Below, one piece after another: positions 9,620 through 18,872 of a stretch of DNA of 64,000 bases (the first letter of the stretch is position 1; each line of letters begins with the position of its first letter). The notes beneath the pieces were generated by a model that was not told the origin of the DNA, made no database searches, and worked only from the letters and a program-made list of their open reading frames with translations. The DNA is from Sporolactobacillus vineae DSM 21990 = SL153 (GTDB lineage Bacteria > Bacillota > Bacilli > Bacillales > Sporolactobacillaceae): positions 248,001 through 312,000 of the forward strand of contig NZ_KB899043.1 in the NCBI RefSeq assembly GCF_000377985.1, in the 5' to 3' direction. Both the position numbers and the translations under genes were made by a program.

Positions 9620-11314
9620 TTACGCCTGATGTTGCGGGAATAAATCGGTCCTTTTTAATATTTTCGGTTCTTTCCGTTCGACAGCTTCGATAGCTGTTTT
9701 CACCGCTCCCGAATAGTCATACGCACGGAACTGTGCCTCGGCCTTGCTCAGATCACTGTCGATCTGCGGGTCGCTGCTCCGATAGCGGTTCCCGTAACGG
9801 ATCATAAATTCCGCATACCCCGCCGTATCCACAAGCGAACGCGCCTGACGAGCCACTTCTTCGACGTCCTTTCCCGCTGCTTTGAGTGCCTCCCGCACTT
9901 CCTCCATGTTCAGGGGCTTCGCATCAAGTTTTTCATCAACAAACTTAATGTGATCGCCGGCCTGCTCCATAGCCGCAGAAAAAGACTGCGGTGCCCCGGG
10001 AAGATTGCTCCGCCGGAACAACTGGCCGGTTTCAAAAAGTGAATGCCGCAGCTGAACCATCGTATCCCGTGCTTCAATTTCATCTTTCCGCAAAGCTTTC
10101 AGTTTTTGATCAAATTCAAGGGTCAGCGAAGCAACATTATCGATATCCGACTGAATCTTTTTCAGTTGATCAAGCGCCAGACTGAAGGCTTCCGTATGAC
10201 GGGAGAGCTGATCATCTGTCTGATTGAAATTTTTCTGCAGCTTCTGATAAGTCCTTCCGATTTCCCGCTGCGCGCTGAGATCCTCTTCCCTGATCCGGTA
10301 GCTGTCCCTGAGTGCCTCCGTCGAACGCGTCACCGCCTCAAGTCGTGTTCCGGTGTCTTCCAGTTTCGAACCGATCTCGGGAATCATCTCGATCACTTGC
10401 TTGCGGCTGTCCACTTCTTTATCAAGCTGACTGTAGAGCCAGTCCAGCTGATCATGGATGCCTTTAAGTCCTGCAGCAACCTGATCCAGTTCCAGTTTAT
10501 CGACAAGATCTTTAAGTACCTGAAGCTGTTCTTCTGTCTCCCTGATCAGTGTATCGATGCGCAGATGTCCCAGCGAATAACCCTGTTCCTCCATTTCTTC
10601 CTTGCCCTGGCTCAGTTCTTTGAGCTGATCCGGAATCGACTGAAGGATTTCTTCATAGAAATCGGGTACTTGTTCAATCTGCCCGTTTACCTTTTCAATT
10701 TTTGTTTTCACTTGAAGGAGGATGTCCCTGGCTTCAATATAATTCCCGTTCTCTGTTTCACTGCCGTACTTTTCATAGTGATCGTCAATTTCCTTCACCG
10801 ATGCTTCGAGCAGATTGAGGGCTCCGCGGAACTGGCTCCGTTTCGTGATCATCAGCTTTTTGATCTGATGGTAGGCTTCTTTAATCGGTGTGACATCATT
10901 CCTGTTCTTACGCTCGCTGTCCACCACCATGTTGATTTCCTTCAGGATCCGGTCCGTCTTTTCTTTTATGCCTTCCATCTGACGGTCCATCTGCGCCACC
11001 AGCGCGGCCGCTTTTTTAAACCGGTATCTGTCGGTGGATTCTTCCGCTTTAAACAGCTGTTCCTCAATGGAAGGCAGCTCGGCCGTTACAATGCTGTCCC
11101 AGTCTTTTCGCCACTGCTCAAACTTTTTTTCCGTATCGCCGGCCATTTTCAGCTGCTTGATTTTGGCGATTTCCCCGGCCAGCGGCAGCGCCGCAAGTGC
11201 GGTACGCGTTTCTTCAGCCCGATCGATGGCGCCGTAGGTTTTCTTCCTCATCCAGCCACCATACGAAATAACTATAATAATGAGAAGTATCAGTCCGATG
11301 ATCAGATAAAGCAT
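9620..11314 (-). CDS. ezrA: Septation ring formation regulator EzrA
   Basis: Negative regulator of FtsZ ring assembly with an N-out membrane anchor and a long cytoplasmic spectrin-like coiled-coil region. The chosen ATG at 11314 (564 residues, the usual size) has GGAGGAAA upstream and is followed at once by the single membrane helix MLYLIIGLILLIIIVISYGG; the frame also opens at 11338 without a good site. The remainder is rich in E, K, Q and L with heptad character throughout. The conserved NRYRSSDPQIDSDLSKAEA patch near the C-terminus is typical of EzrA. The neighbouring desulfurase and refZ match the B. subtilis order. Confidence 0.95.
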   Translation of the reverse strand: MLYLIIGLILLIIIVISYGGWMRKKTYGAIDRAEETRTALAALPLAGEIAKIKQLKMAGDTEKKFEQWRKDWDSIVTAELPSIEEQLFKAEESTDRYRFKKAAALVAQMDRQMEGIKEKTDRILKEINMVVDSERKNRNDVTPIKEAYHQIKKLMITKRSQFRGALNLLEASVKEIDDHYEKYGSETENGNYIEARDILLQVKTKIEKVNGQIEQVPDFYEEILQSIPDQLKELSQGKEEMEEQGYSLGHLRIDTLIRETEEQLQVLKDLVDKLELDQVAAGLKGIHDQLDWLYSQLDKEVDSRKQVIEMIPEIGSKLEDTGTRLEAVTRSTEALRDSYRIREEDLSAQREIGRTYQKLQKNFNQTDDQLSRHTEAFSLALDQLKKIQSDIDNVASLTLEFDQKLKALRKDEIEARDTMVQLRHSLFETGQLFRRSNLPGAPQSFSAAMEQAGDHIKFVDEKLDAKPLNMEEVREALKAAGKDVEEVARQARSLVDTAGYAEFMIRYGNRYRSSDPQIDSDLSKAEAQFRAYDYSGAVKTAIEAVERKEPKILKRTDLFPQHQA

Positions 11315-11517
11315 ACGGAATTTCCTCCATTCTCGCATGAAACCCTGCTTACAATTATTATCTATTGTAACAAAAAAACAGCCTGTTAAGATTAAAAAAA
11401 GTAAGAAACAGTCGATTTTTGTGACATGGACGAACCCTTGCTGAACTCAGCGGCGTCCTGCACAAACGGTCCGGTGAATGCTATTATAATCAGCGTATTC
11501 TTGATCACATTCATCGA

Positions 11518-12309
11518 ATGAACGGGGATGGCTGCGCGGTGACAGGCTTATGGACCACTCTTTTTCTGCTGACTTCAGGTTTCACGTCCGGTTTTATTGA
11601 TGCGGTGGTCGGAGGAGGCGGGCTGATTTCGACACCGGCTCTGCTTGCCGCCGGACTCCCGCCGCAGATTGCGCTGGGCACCAATAAACTGGCCAGTTCG
11701 GCCGGATCACTGACCAGCTCGCTGACGTTTATCCGTTCCGGCAAAATCGACCTGAAACTGACGCTGAAACTTTTTCCTCTTTCCTTCTGCGGTGCCGTTT
11801 TCGGCGTCATGCTCGTCCATTTTCTCTCACCGGCCCTGCTTCGTCCGCTGATCCTGTTTCTGCTCTGTGCGGTCACTGTTTATACACTGGTGAACAAACA
11901 GTGGGGTGCGGCATCAACGTATACCGGTCTGACCCGAAAAAAAGCGGCCGGGTTTCTGCCGCTTACGTTTATTATCGGATTTTATGACGGTTTTCTCGGT
12001 GCCGGAACCGGTTCTTTCCTGATTTTCTCATTTCTGATGCTGGGTTTTGACTTTCTCTATGCTGCCGGAAACGCTAAAGTACTTAATTTCGGCAGCAACA
12101 TCGCGGCACTGATCACCTTCGCCATTCTCGGCTACGTCGATCTGATGATCGGAATCATCATGGCGGCCGGCCTGCTGACCGGTTCATGGTGCGGCGCGAA
12201 ATTTGCGATTAAAAAAGGTTCGTCTTACGTCAAAGTCCTGTTCATCATGATTACCGTTACACTGATTGGAAAAAACATCTTTGACTATCTAAGTACACTG
12301 TTTCACTGA
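11518..12309 (+). CDS. TauE/SafE (TSUP) family membrane permease
   Basis: Integral membrane protein of about 263 residues with about eight hydrophobic segments and the family glycine-rich motifs GFIDAVVGGGGLISTPALL near residue 25 and GFYDGFLGAGTGSFLIF near residue 160, one in each repeat half. Family members export or import sulfite, sulfoacetate or other organosulfur anions; the substrate here cannot be told. The ATG at 11518 has a poor ribosome binding site; a GTG at 11539 with upstream GGGGAT is an alternative. It converges on refZ, with a 7-nt overlap of 3' ends. In B. subtilis this slot holds hisJ and others, so it may be a local insertion. Confidence 0.85.
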   Translation: MNGDGCAVTGLWTTLFLLTSGFTSGFIDAVVGGGGLISTPALLAAGLPPQIALGTNKLASSAGSLTSSLTFIRSGKIDLKLTLKLFPLSFCGAVFGVMLVHFLSPALLRPLILFLLCAVTVYTLVNKQWGAASTYTGLTRKKAAGFLPLTFIIGFYDGFLGAGTGSFLIFSFLMLGFDFLYAAGNAKVLNFGSNIAALITFAILGYVDLMIGIIMAAGLLTGSWCGAKFAIKKGSSYVKVLFIMITVTLIGKNIFDYLSTLFH

Positions 12310-12965
12310 AGACCTGTTTCCGGCAGGCGTTCCGTACGGTCCGTCAGTCGGGCGACCCATCTGCGGATGTAGCGAAGATAATTTGCGCGGAACGCTGCCT
12401 CACGCGGGTTCAGATAATAGACCTCTCTGAGGTACTGCGGCTGCATAAAGGGCATCGTGATGAGGTCCCGGTATTGCAGCATGACAAAGTCCGCGTTCAG
12501 CGGATCGGTTGCCGCATCATGAATAACTTGCCGGAACAGCCGGTCGAGCAAATATTTTTCTTTCATCAGATAGCTGGACATCAGTTCGCGGACAAGCTGG
12601 TTGTCCAGCGTCATCTCCCGGTGAACGAACCGCGAGAGATAGAAATAGTTCTGCTGGTAGCCGATCAGCTTATCCGCCACGTGAATCAGCCGTTCCTGAG
12701 ACGACAGTCCGGATTCCGCCGCATCCTTCATGCCCCGTTCCAGTTCACTGAGATATCCCTCAAAGAACGAAGCCATCAGGTCCTCGAGAAGCCCCTGCTT
12801 TCCCCCAAAATAGTAGGAAACAAGTGCCAGGTTGACCCCCGCATCGGCGGCAATCGCCCGGACAGACGTCCCGTCGAATCCGGAGATGTTGAACAGCTTC
12901 AACGCAGAATGAACGACTGCCTCCTTCGATTTCGTACGTACTGAATGTCTGGACTCCGGCGCCAT
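12303..12965 (-). CDS. refZ: TetR-family FtsZ-ring regulator RefZ
   Basis: DNA-binding protein that in B. subtilis is made early in sporulation and helps move the division ring to the pole by binding motifs near the origin. The N-terminal TetR helix-turn-helix is clear (FNISGFDGTSVRAIAADAGV, then LALVSYYFGGKQGLL), followed by a helical effector domain; 220 residues. Position between ytsP-like and ezrA genes matches refZ (yttP), which supports the name over a generic TetR call. Start ATG 12965 has AAAGGATGA upstream. Confidence 0.85.
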   Translation of the reverse strand: MAPESRHSVRTKSKEAVVHSALKLFNISGFDGTSVRAIAADAGVNLALVSYYFGGKQGLLEDLMASFFEGYLSELERGMKDAAESGLSSQERLIHVADKLIGYQQNYFYLSRFVHREMTLDNQLVRELMSSYLMKEKYLLDRLFRQVIHDAATDPLNADFVMLQYRDLITMPFMQPQYLREVYYLNPREAAFRANYLRYIRRWVARLTDRTERLPETGLQ

Positions 12966-13029
12966 GCAGCGTCATCCTTTCCCTGGAATTTTTTCTGGAC
13001 CGGCTGCTGCCCGGCCGCTTCTAACCTCT

Positions 13030-13057
13030 ATAATACATTCGTCCTGAAATCCGTCTA
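13030..13057 (-). promoter_or_regulatory. Candidate refZ promoter
   Basis: Minus strand TAGACG (13057-13052), 16-nt spacer, TATTAT (13035-13030), about 65 bp before the refZ start. Matches a sigma-A promoter with one weak -35 base; a sporulation sigma factor is not excluded. Confidence 0.45.
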
Positions 13058-13072
13058 CCCTGCAAAAACTTT

Positions 13073-13100
13073 TTGTTCTCCCTGCTGAAAGTTGTAAAAT
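13073..13100 (+). promoter_or_regulatory. Candidate promoter of the GAF-domain gene
   Basis: TTGTTC (13073-13078), 16 nt, TAAAAT (13095-13100), 58 bp before the start codon and back to back with the refZ promoter. Confidence 0.4.
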
Positions 13101-13157
13101 GATCTGATAGAATGAGGTTATTAATGACTGTATCAAAGAAAGCAGAGGAGAAAACAA

Positions 13158-13607
13158 ATGAATTCTGTAAATAAAACCCGGCTTCAGGTACTCGAATCGC
13201 TGGTTAAGGATGAACCGAGCCGGATCGCCAATCTGGCCAACAGTTCATCCTGGCTGAATGAATGTCTGGACCGTGTCAATTGGGTCGGTTTCTACCTGCT
13301 CGACAAAAAAGAACTGGTACTGGGGCCGTTTCAGGGAAAGCCGGCATGTGTCCGCATCCCTCTGGGAAAGGGCGTCTGTGGTACGGCCGCCCAGAATAAT
13401 GAAATTGTCCGCGTTGCCGATGTCCACGATTTTCCGGGGTATATTTCCTGTGATGAAGAATCCCGGTCGGAAATTGTTGTACCGCTCATTTCCGGCAACA
13501 GGCTGATCGGTGTGCTCGACATCGACAGCCCGGTTACCGACCGGTTTTCAGAGGACGACCAGCAGTTTCTTGAAGCGTTTGCCGAAACGCTCGTCCGTTA
13601 TCTGTAA
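13158..13607 (+). CDS. msrC: Free methionine-(R)-sulfoxide reductase (GAF domain)
   Basis: Single GAF-domain protein (149 residues) that reduces free Met-R-sulfoxide. The three redox cysteines of the family are in place in KPACVRI, GKGVCGTAA and GYISCDEES; the NWVGFYLL and SEIVVPL segments are also typical. It corresponds to B. subtilis ytsP, which sits next to rpsD. Start ATG 13158 follows AGAGGAG. A separate rpsD promoter follows it. Confidence 0.9.
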   Translation: MNSVNKTRLQVLESLVKDEPSRIANLANSSSWLNECLDRVNWVGFYLLDKKELVLGPFQGKPACVRIPLGKGVCGTAAQNNEIVRVADVHDFPGYISCDEESRSEIVVPLISGNRLIGVLDIDSPVTDRFSEDDQQFLEAFAETLVRYL

Positions 13608-13633
13608 AACTTGCTGCAGCGGAGCGCGGCCTG

Positions 13634-13663
13634 TTGACAGTGCCTGCGCGAAAACAGTATAAT
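13634..13663 (+). promoter_or_regulatory. Sigma-A promoter of rpsD
   Basis: Consensus TTGACA (13634-13639) and TATAAT (13658-13663) with an 18-nt spacer. Start of transcription would be near 13670, leaving a leader of almost 200 nt before rpsD. Confidence 0.85.
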
Positions 13664-13669
13664 AGTCAG

Positions 13670-13866
13670 CGTGTAAAATGAGGCAGTGCCGGTAAGTTTC
13701 GGAAGTTTATTCTGTTCCTCTCCGTGAGGTGCATCATGTAACCTAGGCTGCCTGGGCGAAGATGCAAGATGGCAGAATCGCTTCGGAAGAACAGCCGGAG
13801 GTGTCATTTTATGCCGATACGGATAACGCGTTTATCCAATAAAATGACAAAGGAGGAGTCATCTTT
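13670..13866 (+). promoter_or_regulatory. rpsD leader, probable S4 autoregulatory RNA
   Basis: Untranslated leader with a strong hairpin: TGTCATTTTAT (13802-13812) pairs perfectly with ATAAAATGACA (13839-13849), and inside it GGATAA (13821-13826) pairs with TTATCC (13832-13837), leaving GCCGATAC as a bulge on the 5' side. The lower stem ends at the AAGGAGGAG ribosome binding site. In B. subtilis rpsD is known to be repressed by S4 through its leader; that this hairpin is the S4 target is inference. Confidence 0.6.
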
Positions 13867-14469
13867 ATGGCTCGCTATACTGGTCCGATATGGAAGAAAT
13901 CACGCCGTCTGGGAATTTCTCTCAGCGGTACAGGAAAAGAACTCGAAAGGCGTCCATATGCACCTGGGCAGCACGGCCCGACCCAGCGTATCAAATTGTC
14001 CGAATACGGCCTGCAACAGCAGGAAAAGCAGAAACTGCGGTTCATGTATGGTCTGAACGAACGGCAGTTCCGCCGGACATTTGACGATGCTGCGAAAATG
14101 AAAGGCGTACACGGCGCCAACTTTATGATTCTGCTTGAATCCCGTCTTGATAACCTGGTTTATCGGATCGGCTTCGCCAGAACCCGCCGTCAGGCTCGTC
14201 AGCTCGTCAATCACGGACATATTACCGTGAACGGCAAACGTGTGGACATTCCTTCCTATCGTGTTAAGCCGGGACAGACGATCGGCCTTCGCGAGAAATC
14301 GAGGAACCTGACCATCGTCAAAGACGCACTCGATACGAATACGTTCGTTCCTGAATATCTTTCCTTCGATGAAAAGAAGCTGGAAGCTACGTTCAGCCGG
14401 CTTCCGGAACGCTCAGAACTTCCTGCAGAAATCACAGAAGCCATGATCGTCGAATTCTATTCCAAATAA
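13867..14469 (+). CDS. rpsD: 30S ribosomal protein S4
   Basis: Primary 16S rRNA binding protein that nucleates small subunit assembly. The 200-residue sequence starts [20 protein letters not shown] and has the S4 RNA-binding domain in [20 protein letters not shown]. The N-terminal region has no zinc-binding cysteines, so it is the C-minus form. AAGGAGGAG lies 8 nt before the ATG. Monocistronic, with its own promoter, structured leader and terminator. Confidence 0.98.
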   Translation: MARYTGPIWKKSRRLGISLSGTGKELERRPYAPGQHGPTQRIKLSEYGLQQQEKQKLRFMYGLNERQFRRTFDDAAKMKGVHGANFMILLESRLDNLVYRIGFARTRRQARQLVNHGHITVNGKRVDIPSYRVKPGQTIGLREKSRNLTIVKDALDTNTFVPEYLSFDEKKLEATFSRLPERSELPAEITEAMIVEFYSK

Positions 14470-14483
14470 TCCGCTGGACAACG

Positions 14484-14515
14484 TCCCGTCTGCTTTATGC
14501 AGGCGGGATTTTTTT
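14484..14515 (+). terminator. rpsD terminator
   Basis: Stem TCCCGTCTGC/GCAGGCGGGA (14484-14508, one T-G pair) with loop TTTAT and seven T. Confidence 0.9.
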
Positions 14516-14672
14516 CGGCCGATTTAACAAACGATAAGAAACCCGTACGGCTGCCGCAGTGAAGGCAGCTGCCATTCCCTTCCATTGCTTCCTGGTTTAC
14601 GTTAAGATAGAAGAAACACGTCACTTGAGTGACGACTAGGAGCACAGTACAGATATAAAAAGGAGACTGGCA

Positions 14673-17219
14673 ATGCGGTCCGGTATCAAAAAAATTTCCG
14701 AGTATTTCGATAAGTTGGCTGCGTTCTGGGCTGCCAGCCCAAAGATCCGCAAGTTCCATACAGTCGGGAAGACCATTTGGAATTCCTTCCTGATCACGGT
14801 CAGTGTCGTCTTCATCGTGGTCTGCTTCGGCGCCGGCGCACTGTCGGGTTATTTTGCCAGACTAGTGCGGGATCAGCCGGTTCTCAGCTATCAGACGCTG
14901 AACGCCGATATCAACAATTACAGTGAAAGCAGCATGAGCTTCTTTGCCGGGAATATCCCGATCGGACGGCTGAACAGCGAGCTGATCCGGAGCAAGACCA
15001 AATTCAGCGACCTCTCACCCAATCTCACACATGCTGTGATCTCCATTGAAGATGAGCTGTACTATCAACACCACGGCGTCGTTCCGAAGGCCGTCATCCG
15101 CGCCAGTCTGGAACAGGTGATGCACGATCCGCAAGTGACCGGCGGCAGTTCCATTACTCAGCAGTTGGTGAAAAATCAGATTCTGGGCAGTCAGGTTACC
15201 GTCGACAGAAAGTTCCGGGAGATCCTGCTTGCTCTGCGTCTGGAGAAATTCTTCACCAAAAATCAAATTCTTGAATCTTACCTCAATATGGCCCCGTTCG
15301 GACGGGACTCAACCGGGAGGAATGTGGCCGGCGCTCAGGCGGCCGCAGAGGGTATCTTTCATGTCCGTGCGGACCGGCTGAATCTGCCTCAGGCCGCTTT
15401 TCTTGCCGGTTTACCGAAGAATCCGTTTGCTTATACACCGTTCATGAATCAGGGCGGTCTTAAAAAAGATATCTCGGCAGGCGTCGGCCGGGCACATCAG
15501 GTTCTCAAACGGATGTATCATACCGGGACGATCACCAAAAGTCAGTTGAATACAGCGCTGAACTATGATTACCGGAAACATTTTGCAAAGCCGGGAAAAC
15601 CGGTTTATTCCGATTACCCGTATCTGTCCCTCGAAGTGGAAAACCGGGCGACGCTGATTCTCGCTGAGAAGATGGCGGGCGAACAGGGACAGAACGGTCA
15701 GGTCCTCTATCAGGATTATCAAAACTACCGCAAGTTAATTTATGAAGCAGACAATCATTTGTACGGGAACCGCACGATCAGCGAGATCGCCGGGATTCAC
15801 CATGAAAATTTCGAAACATTAAAGAACCATTACCAGCTCTTCTCAAGTCTTGAGAGTGCCGCACGGAAAAACCTCCAGTACGGCGGTTACCGGATTTATA
15901 CAACGATCAACAAACCGATCTATGACGACATGCAGACATTTGCGGAAAATTATCAGGGCTACGGCCCGGATAAAACGGTCGCGGCCGGTAGAACAAAAAC
16001 AGGTGCAGTGAAAAAAGTGTCGGATCCGATGCAGGTAGGCGCTGTCCTGATCGAAAACAAAACGGGTAAAATCATCAGTTTTGTCGGCGGGCGCGGCTTT
16101 AAATCATCGGAATATAATTATGCTACCGGTGTCACACGGCAGAATGGATCGACAATGAAACCGCTGCTTGTCTACGCACCGGCGATGGAACTTGGCCTGA
16201 TTCAACCGGGCTCGATTGTCGCCGATCTTCCCTATTCACGGATCGTCAACGGTCATAAATATGAACCGACAGACTACGGTTCCACATCGACAACGAAAAT
16301 TTTCAGCGGTTTTGAAACGGCCAGAAAAGCACTGGCCCTGTCCCATAATGTGCCTGCTGTCGATACATTTACCCGTCTGAGTTCGGCGACGGACAATGCC
16401 CCCGACTATCTTAAGAAAATGGGTGTGACTTCACTTGTGGGCAGTGACGGGCACAATGTTTCGGCAGCTTTGGGCGGCATCACAAAAGGGATCACCGTTG
16501 AAGAGAACACCAATGCGTATACAACATTTGCCAATGAGGGACAGTTCGTCGATGCCTATCTGATCGATAAAATTGTCGACGGCAGGGGCCGGATCGTTTA
16601 TCAGCATCAGTCGAATCCGGTTCGCGTCTTCACGCCGCAGACCAGCTACCTGATGCTGGACATGATGCGTGATGTCGTGAAGAGCGGTACGGCACGTGCT
16701 CTTCCCGGTCTGCTTCAGTTTTCTGCCGACTGGGCAGGGAAAACCGGTACTTCTCAGAACTGGCATGATTCCTGGCTGGTCGCGTCGAACCCGAACATCA
16801 CGATGGGCGTCTGGAACGGTTACGCCCATAACAGCCGGCTTAATCGCTATACGTATTCAACGCAGACACGCCAGCTCTGGGCAGGATTCGCCAACAGTGC
16901 CTATCATAACGATCCGCAGCTCATGGCGCCGACTGCGAAGTTTGCCCGGCCTTCAGGCATGTCCCGGACAGCCATGTGCGGACTTAGCGATCAGAAACCC
17001 ACGGCCATCTGTCAGGCAGCCGGATTTGTGACAACGGATCTGGTGAATAATAAATATTTGCCGAAAACGTCGGTCGAAGCGCTTCAGCCGTCAGACGCTG
17101 CAGATTCCGGAACAGCCGGTGACCGGTACCGGATCAAACCGGAAATCATGAACTCGCGGTTTCCCTATATCAACCTGCATCAGGCCAACCCGAAATTGCT
17201 CGGAAAGATTATCCCCTGA
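14673..17219 (+). CDS. Class A penicillin-binding protein (PBP1A family)
   Basis: Bifunctional peptidoglycan synthase of 848 residues with one N-terminal membrane anchor (about residues 38-62). The glycosyltransferase domain has SIEDELYYQHHG with the catalytic Glu, TGGSSITQQLVKN, RKFREILLALRLEK and ILESYLNMAPFG. The transpeptidase domain has STMK (NGSTMKPLL), SHN (ALSHNVPAVD) and KTGT (WAGKTGTSQNWHDSW), so all active-site motifs are present. GGAG precedes the ATG by 8 nt. Single gene ending in a strong terminator. Which vegetative or sporulation PBP it replaces cannot be decided here. Confidence 0.93.
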   Translation: MRSGIKKISEYFDKLAAFWAASPKIRKFHTVGKTIWNSFLITVSVVFIVVCFGAGALSGYFARLVRDQPVLSYQTLNADINNYSESSMSFFAGNIPIGRLNSELIRSKTKFSDLSPNLTHAVISIEDELYYQHHGVVPKAVIRASLEQVMHDPQVTGGSSITQQLVKNQILGSQVTVDRKFREILLALRLEKFFTKNQILESYLNMAPFGRDSTGRNVAGAQAAAEGIFHVRADRLNLPQAAFLAGLPKNPFAYTPFMNQGGLKKDISAGVGRAHQVLKRMYHTGTITKSQLNTALNYDYRKHFAKPGKPVYSDYPYLSLEVENRATLILAEKMAGEQGQNGQVLYQDYQNYRKLIYEADNHLYGNRTISEIAGIHHENFETLKNHYQLFSSLESAARKNLQYGGYRIYTTINKPIYDDMQTFAENYQGYGPDKTVAAGRTKTGAVKKVSDPMQVGAVLIENKTGKIISFVGGRGFKSSEYNYATGVTRQNGSTMKPLLVYAPAMELGLIQPGSIVADLPYSRIVNGHKYEPTDYGSTSTTKIFSGFETARKALALSHNVPAVDTFTRLSSATDNAPDYLKKMGVTSLVGSDGHNVSAALGGITKGITVEENTNAYTTFANEGQFVDAYLIDKIVDGRGRIVYQHQSNPVRVFTPQTSYLMLDMMRDVVKSGTARALPGLLQFSADWAGKTGTSQNWHDSWLVASNPNITMGVWNGYAHNSRLNRYTYSTQTRQLWAGFANSAYHNDPQLMAPTAKFARPSGMSRTAMCGLSDQKPTAICQAAGFVTTDLVNNKYLPKTSVEALQPSDAADSGTAGDRYRIKPEIMNSRFPYINLHQANPKLLGKIIP

Positions 17220-17251
17220 ATGCAGTGGAAAACAACCGTTCAGCTTAACAC

Positions 17252-17283
17252 AAAAAACCGTCTTCCCCGGAAGACGGTTTTTT
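17252..17283. terminator. Bidirectional terminator between the PBP gene and ccpA
   Basis: Perfect 9-bp stem CCGTCTTCC/GGAAGACGG (17258-17277) with runs of six A before and six T after, so it can stop both converging units. Confidence 0.92.
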
Positions 17284-17319
17284 ACTGTTCACTAATAAAG
17301 ATTCATGCAGCCGATTGCT

Positions 17320-18324
17320 TCATTTCGTCGACTGCCGGTATTCAATCCGGTGCGGCAGAACGACCGTCACATTTTCGACCTTCTCGTTGTTCATGAGCTT
17401 CGTCAGCAGGCGCATGGCAACAGCGCCGATGTCGTAAGTCGGTTCGGCAATGCTGGAAAGCGTCGGACGGACCATCTGGACAAGCCGGGTGTTCTCGCTG
17501 CTGATGACTTCAATATCGTCAGGAACCTTCAGGCCGCGATCCTGGATTTGGGTGATCGCCCCGATCGCCATTTCATCCGAATCCGCAAAAATAGCAGTAG
17601 GCTTGTTCTCCTGATCGAGAAACTGCTCAGTCGCTTCTTTTCCGGATTCATAAGTATAATCCCCGACGGACAGCAGTGTCTCGTCAAACGGGATCGCTGC
17701 TTCTTTAAGCGCGCGTTTATAACCGTTCAGCTTCTCCTTGCCGCTGATCGGCACTTCCAGAGGACCATCGATAAAACCGATTTTCCTGTGCCCCTTCGCG
17801 ATCAGTCCGGACACAACCTCATAAGCTGCCTGTTCATAGTTGATGTTGACGGAAGGAATCTTCTTATTCTCATCCACTGTGGCTGCAAGAACAATCGGAA
17901 CAGACGTGTTGTTAAATTCTTCCGCATGTTCCTTCGTGATCTTCCCGCCCATAAAGACGATACCGTCAACCTGTTTTCCCAGCAGTGTCTGAAGCAGACG
18001 GATTTCCTTTTCCTTGTTCTGATCAGAATTGCAAAGAATAATATTGTACTTATACATCGTTGCGATATCTTCAATACCCCTGGCCAGTTCCGAAAAAAAG
18101 ACACTGGATATATCCGGTATGATCACTCCGACCGTGGTTGTTTTTTTGCTGGCCAGGCCACGGGCAACGGCGTTCGGGCGGTAACCAAGCCTTTTAATGG
18201 CTTGCGACACCTTTTTTCTTGTGGTCGGCTTGACATTGGGATTCCCATTGACAACACGGGAAACGGTTGCCATCGATACACCGGCTTCACGGGCAACATC
18301 ATAAATTGTAGCGCTCAAAACCAT
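17320..18324 (-). CDS. ccpA: Catabolite control protein A
   Basis: LacI-family master regulator of carbon catabolite control; with HPr-Ser-P it binds cre sites. The N-terminal helix-turn-helix and hinge ([20 protein letters not shown], then NGNPNVKP and [17 protein letters not shown]) are nearly the family standard, followed by the periplasmic-binding-protein-like core; 334 residues, usual length. GAGGAGGA directly precedes the ATG. B. subtilis has aroA and ytxJ between ccpA and ytxH; both are absent here. Confidence 0.96.
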   Translation of the reverse strand: MVLSATIYDVAREAGVSMATVSRVVNGNPNVKPTTRKKVSQAIKRLGYRPNAVARGLASKKTTTVGVIIPDISSVFFSELARGIEDIATMYKYNIILCNSDQNKEKEIRLLQTLLGKQVDGIVFMGGKITKEHAEEFNNTSVPIVLAATVDENKKIPSVNINYEQAAYEVVSGLIAKGHRKIGFIDGPLEVPISGKEKLNGYKRALKEAAIPFDETLLSVGDYTYESGKEATEQFLDQENKPTAIFADSDEMAIGAITQIQDRGLKVPDDIEVISSENTRLVQMVRPTLSSIAEPTYDIGAVAMRLLTKLMNNEKVENVTVVLPHRIEYRQSTK

Positions 18325-18496
18325 TCCTCCTCTTCCTGATCAGCCTTTCTGAACGGCTGTAACGTTTTCATTTTTCTGCACCTCAAAAAAGCCTGGCAGA
18401 ACCAAACTTCCGATGCACCCGACTCGTCTTTGCCGGAACAGCAAGGCGGATAACGCCTGAGAAACGTTAATCGGGAACAGCTGACAATATATGACT

Positions 18497-18526
18497 ATCA
18501 TAACAAATTTTTCGCCATGAAACCAA
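18497..18526 (-). promoter_or_regulatory. Candidate ccpA promoter
   Basis: Minus strand TTGGTT (18526-18521), 18-nt spacer, TATGAT (18502-18497), giving a leader of about 165 nt. The leader holds TGAAAACGTTACA (18376-18364), which matches the first half of a cre box but not the second. Confidence 0.5.
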
Positions 18527-18565
18527 CATTGCCCGTAAAAAATTTTATGATACGACAAATTTCCT

Positions 18566-18844
18566 TCAGATATAATCTTTCGGAATCGGTATCATTTGCT
18601 GATCTTCATCGCTCGAGCGATGTTTCAGAAAATCAGCGGCTCTTTTCAGATCAATCGTCTTTTTCTGCGCACTCCGATAAAGCCTGGCACGCTCCGCATT
18701 TAACGCGGCACTTTGACTCTTTAGCCATTCCTTCCCTGAAGGAACGAATGAAAAATAAACTGCGGCGGCGCCCAGAAAACCGCCTGCCAGAAAACCTGTG
18801 AGAAAAGCCGTGCGTCTCCCGGTCCGGCTGTTCGATTGCGTCAT
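18566..18844 (-). CDS. ytxH: YtxH-like membrane-anchored protein
   Basis: A 92-residue protein with one glycine-rich membrane helix near the N-terminus (AFLTGFLAGGFLGAAAVYFSF) and a charged cytoplasmic tail. Named mainly from position: in B. subtilis ytxG and ytxH lie between murC and ccpA. YtxH-type proteins are stress-associated in Bacillus, but the molecular role is unknown and the tail has no recognisable domain. It follows ytxG by 28 nt, so the two are probably cotranscribed. Confidence 0.7.
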   Translation of the reverse strand: MTQSNSRTGRRTAFLTGFLAGGFLGAAAVYFSFVPSGKEWLKSQSAALNAERARLYRSAQKKTIDLKRAADFLKHRSSDEDQQMIPIPKDYI

Positions 18845-18872
18845 AACCTGTCCCTTCTTTTGTCGAAAAAGA

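Noticed and set aside
10043-11389. 448-codon plus-strand frame opposite ezrA
   Set aside because: Antisense shadow of a confidently identified gene; phenylalanine- and leucine-rich composition and no ribosome binding site.
14620-14633. GTCACT-TG-AGTGAC dyad before the PBP gene
   Set aside because: Short 6-bp arms, no promoter context that I could fix, and no matching regulator known.
17305-18339. 344-codon plus-strand frame opposite ccpA
   Set aside because: Mirror of ccpA codon usage; no family likeness.
18364-18377. cre box in the ccpA leader (TGAAAACGTTACA)
   Set aside because: First half fits but the last three positions do not; kept only as a note in the promoter entry.
18340-18558. 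72-codon minus-strand frame between ytxH and ccpA
   Set aside because: Covers the likely ccpA promoter and leader, lacks a ribosome binding site and does not resemble a protein family.
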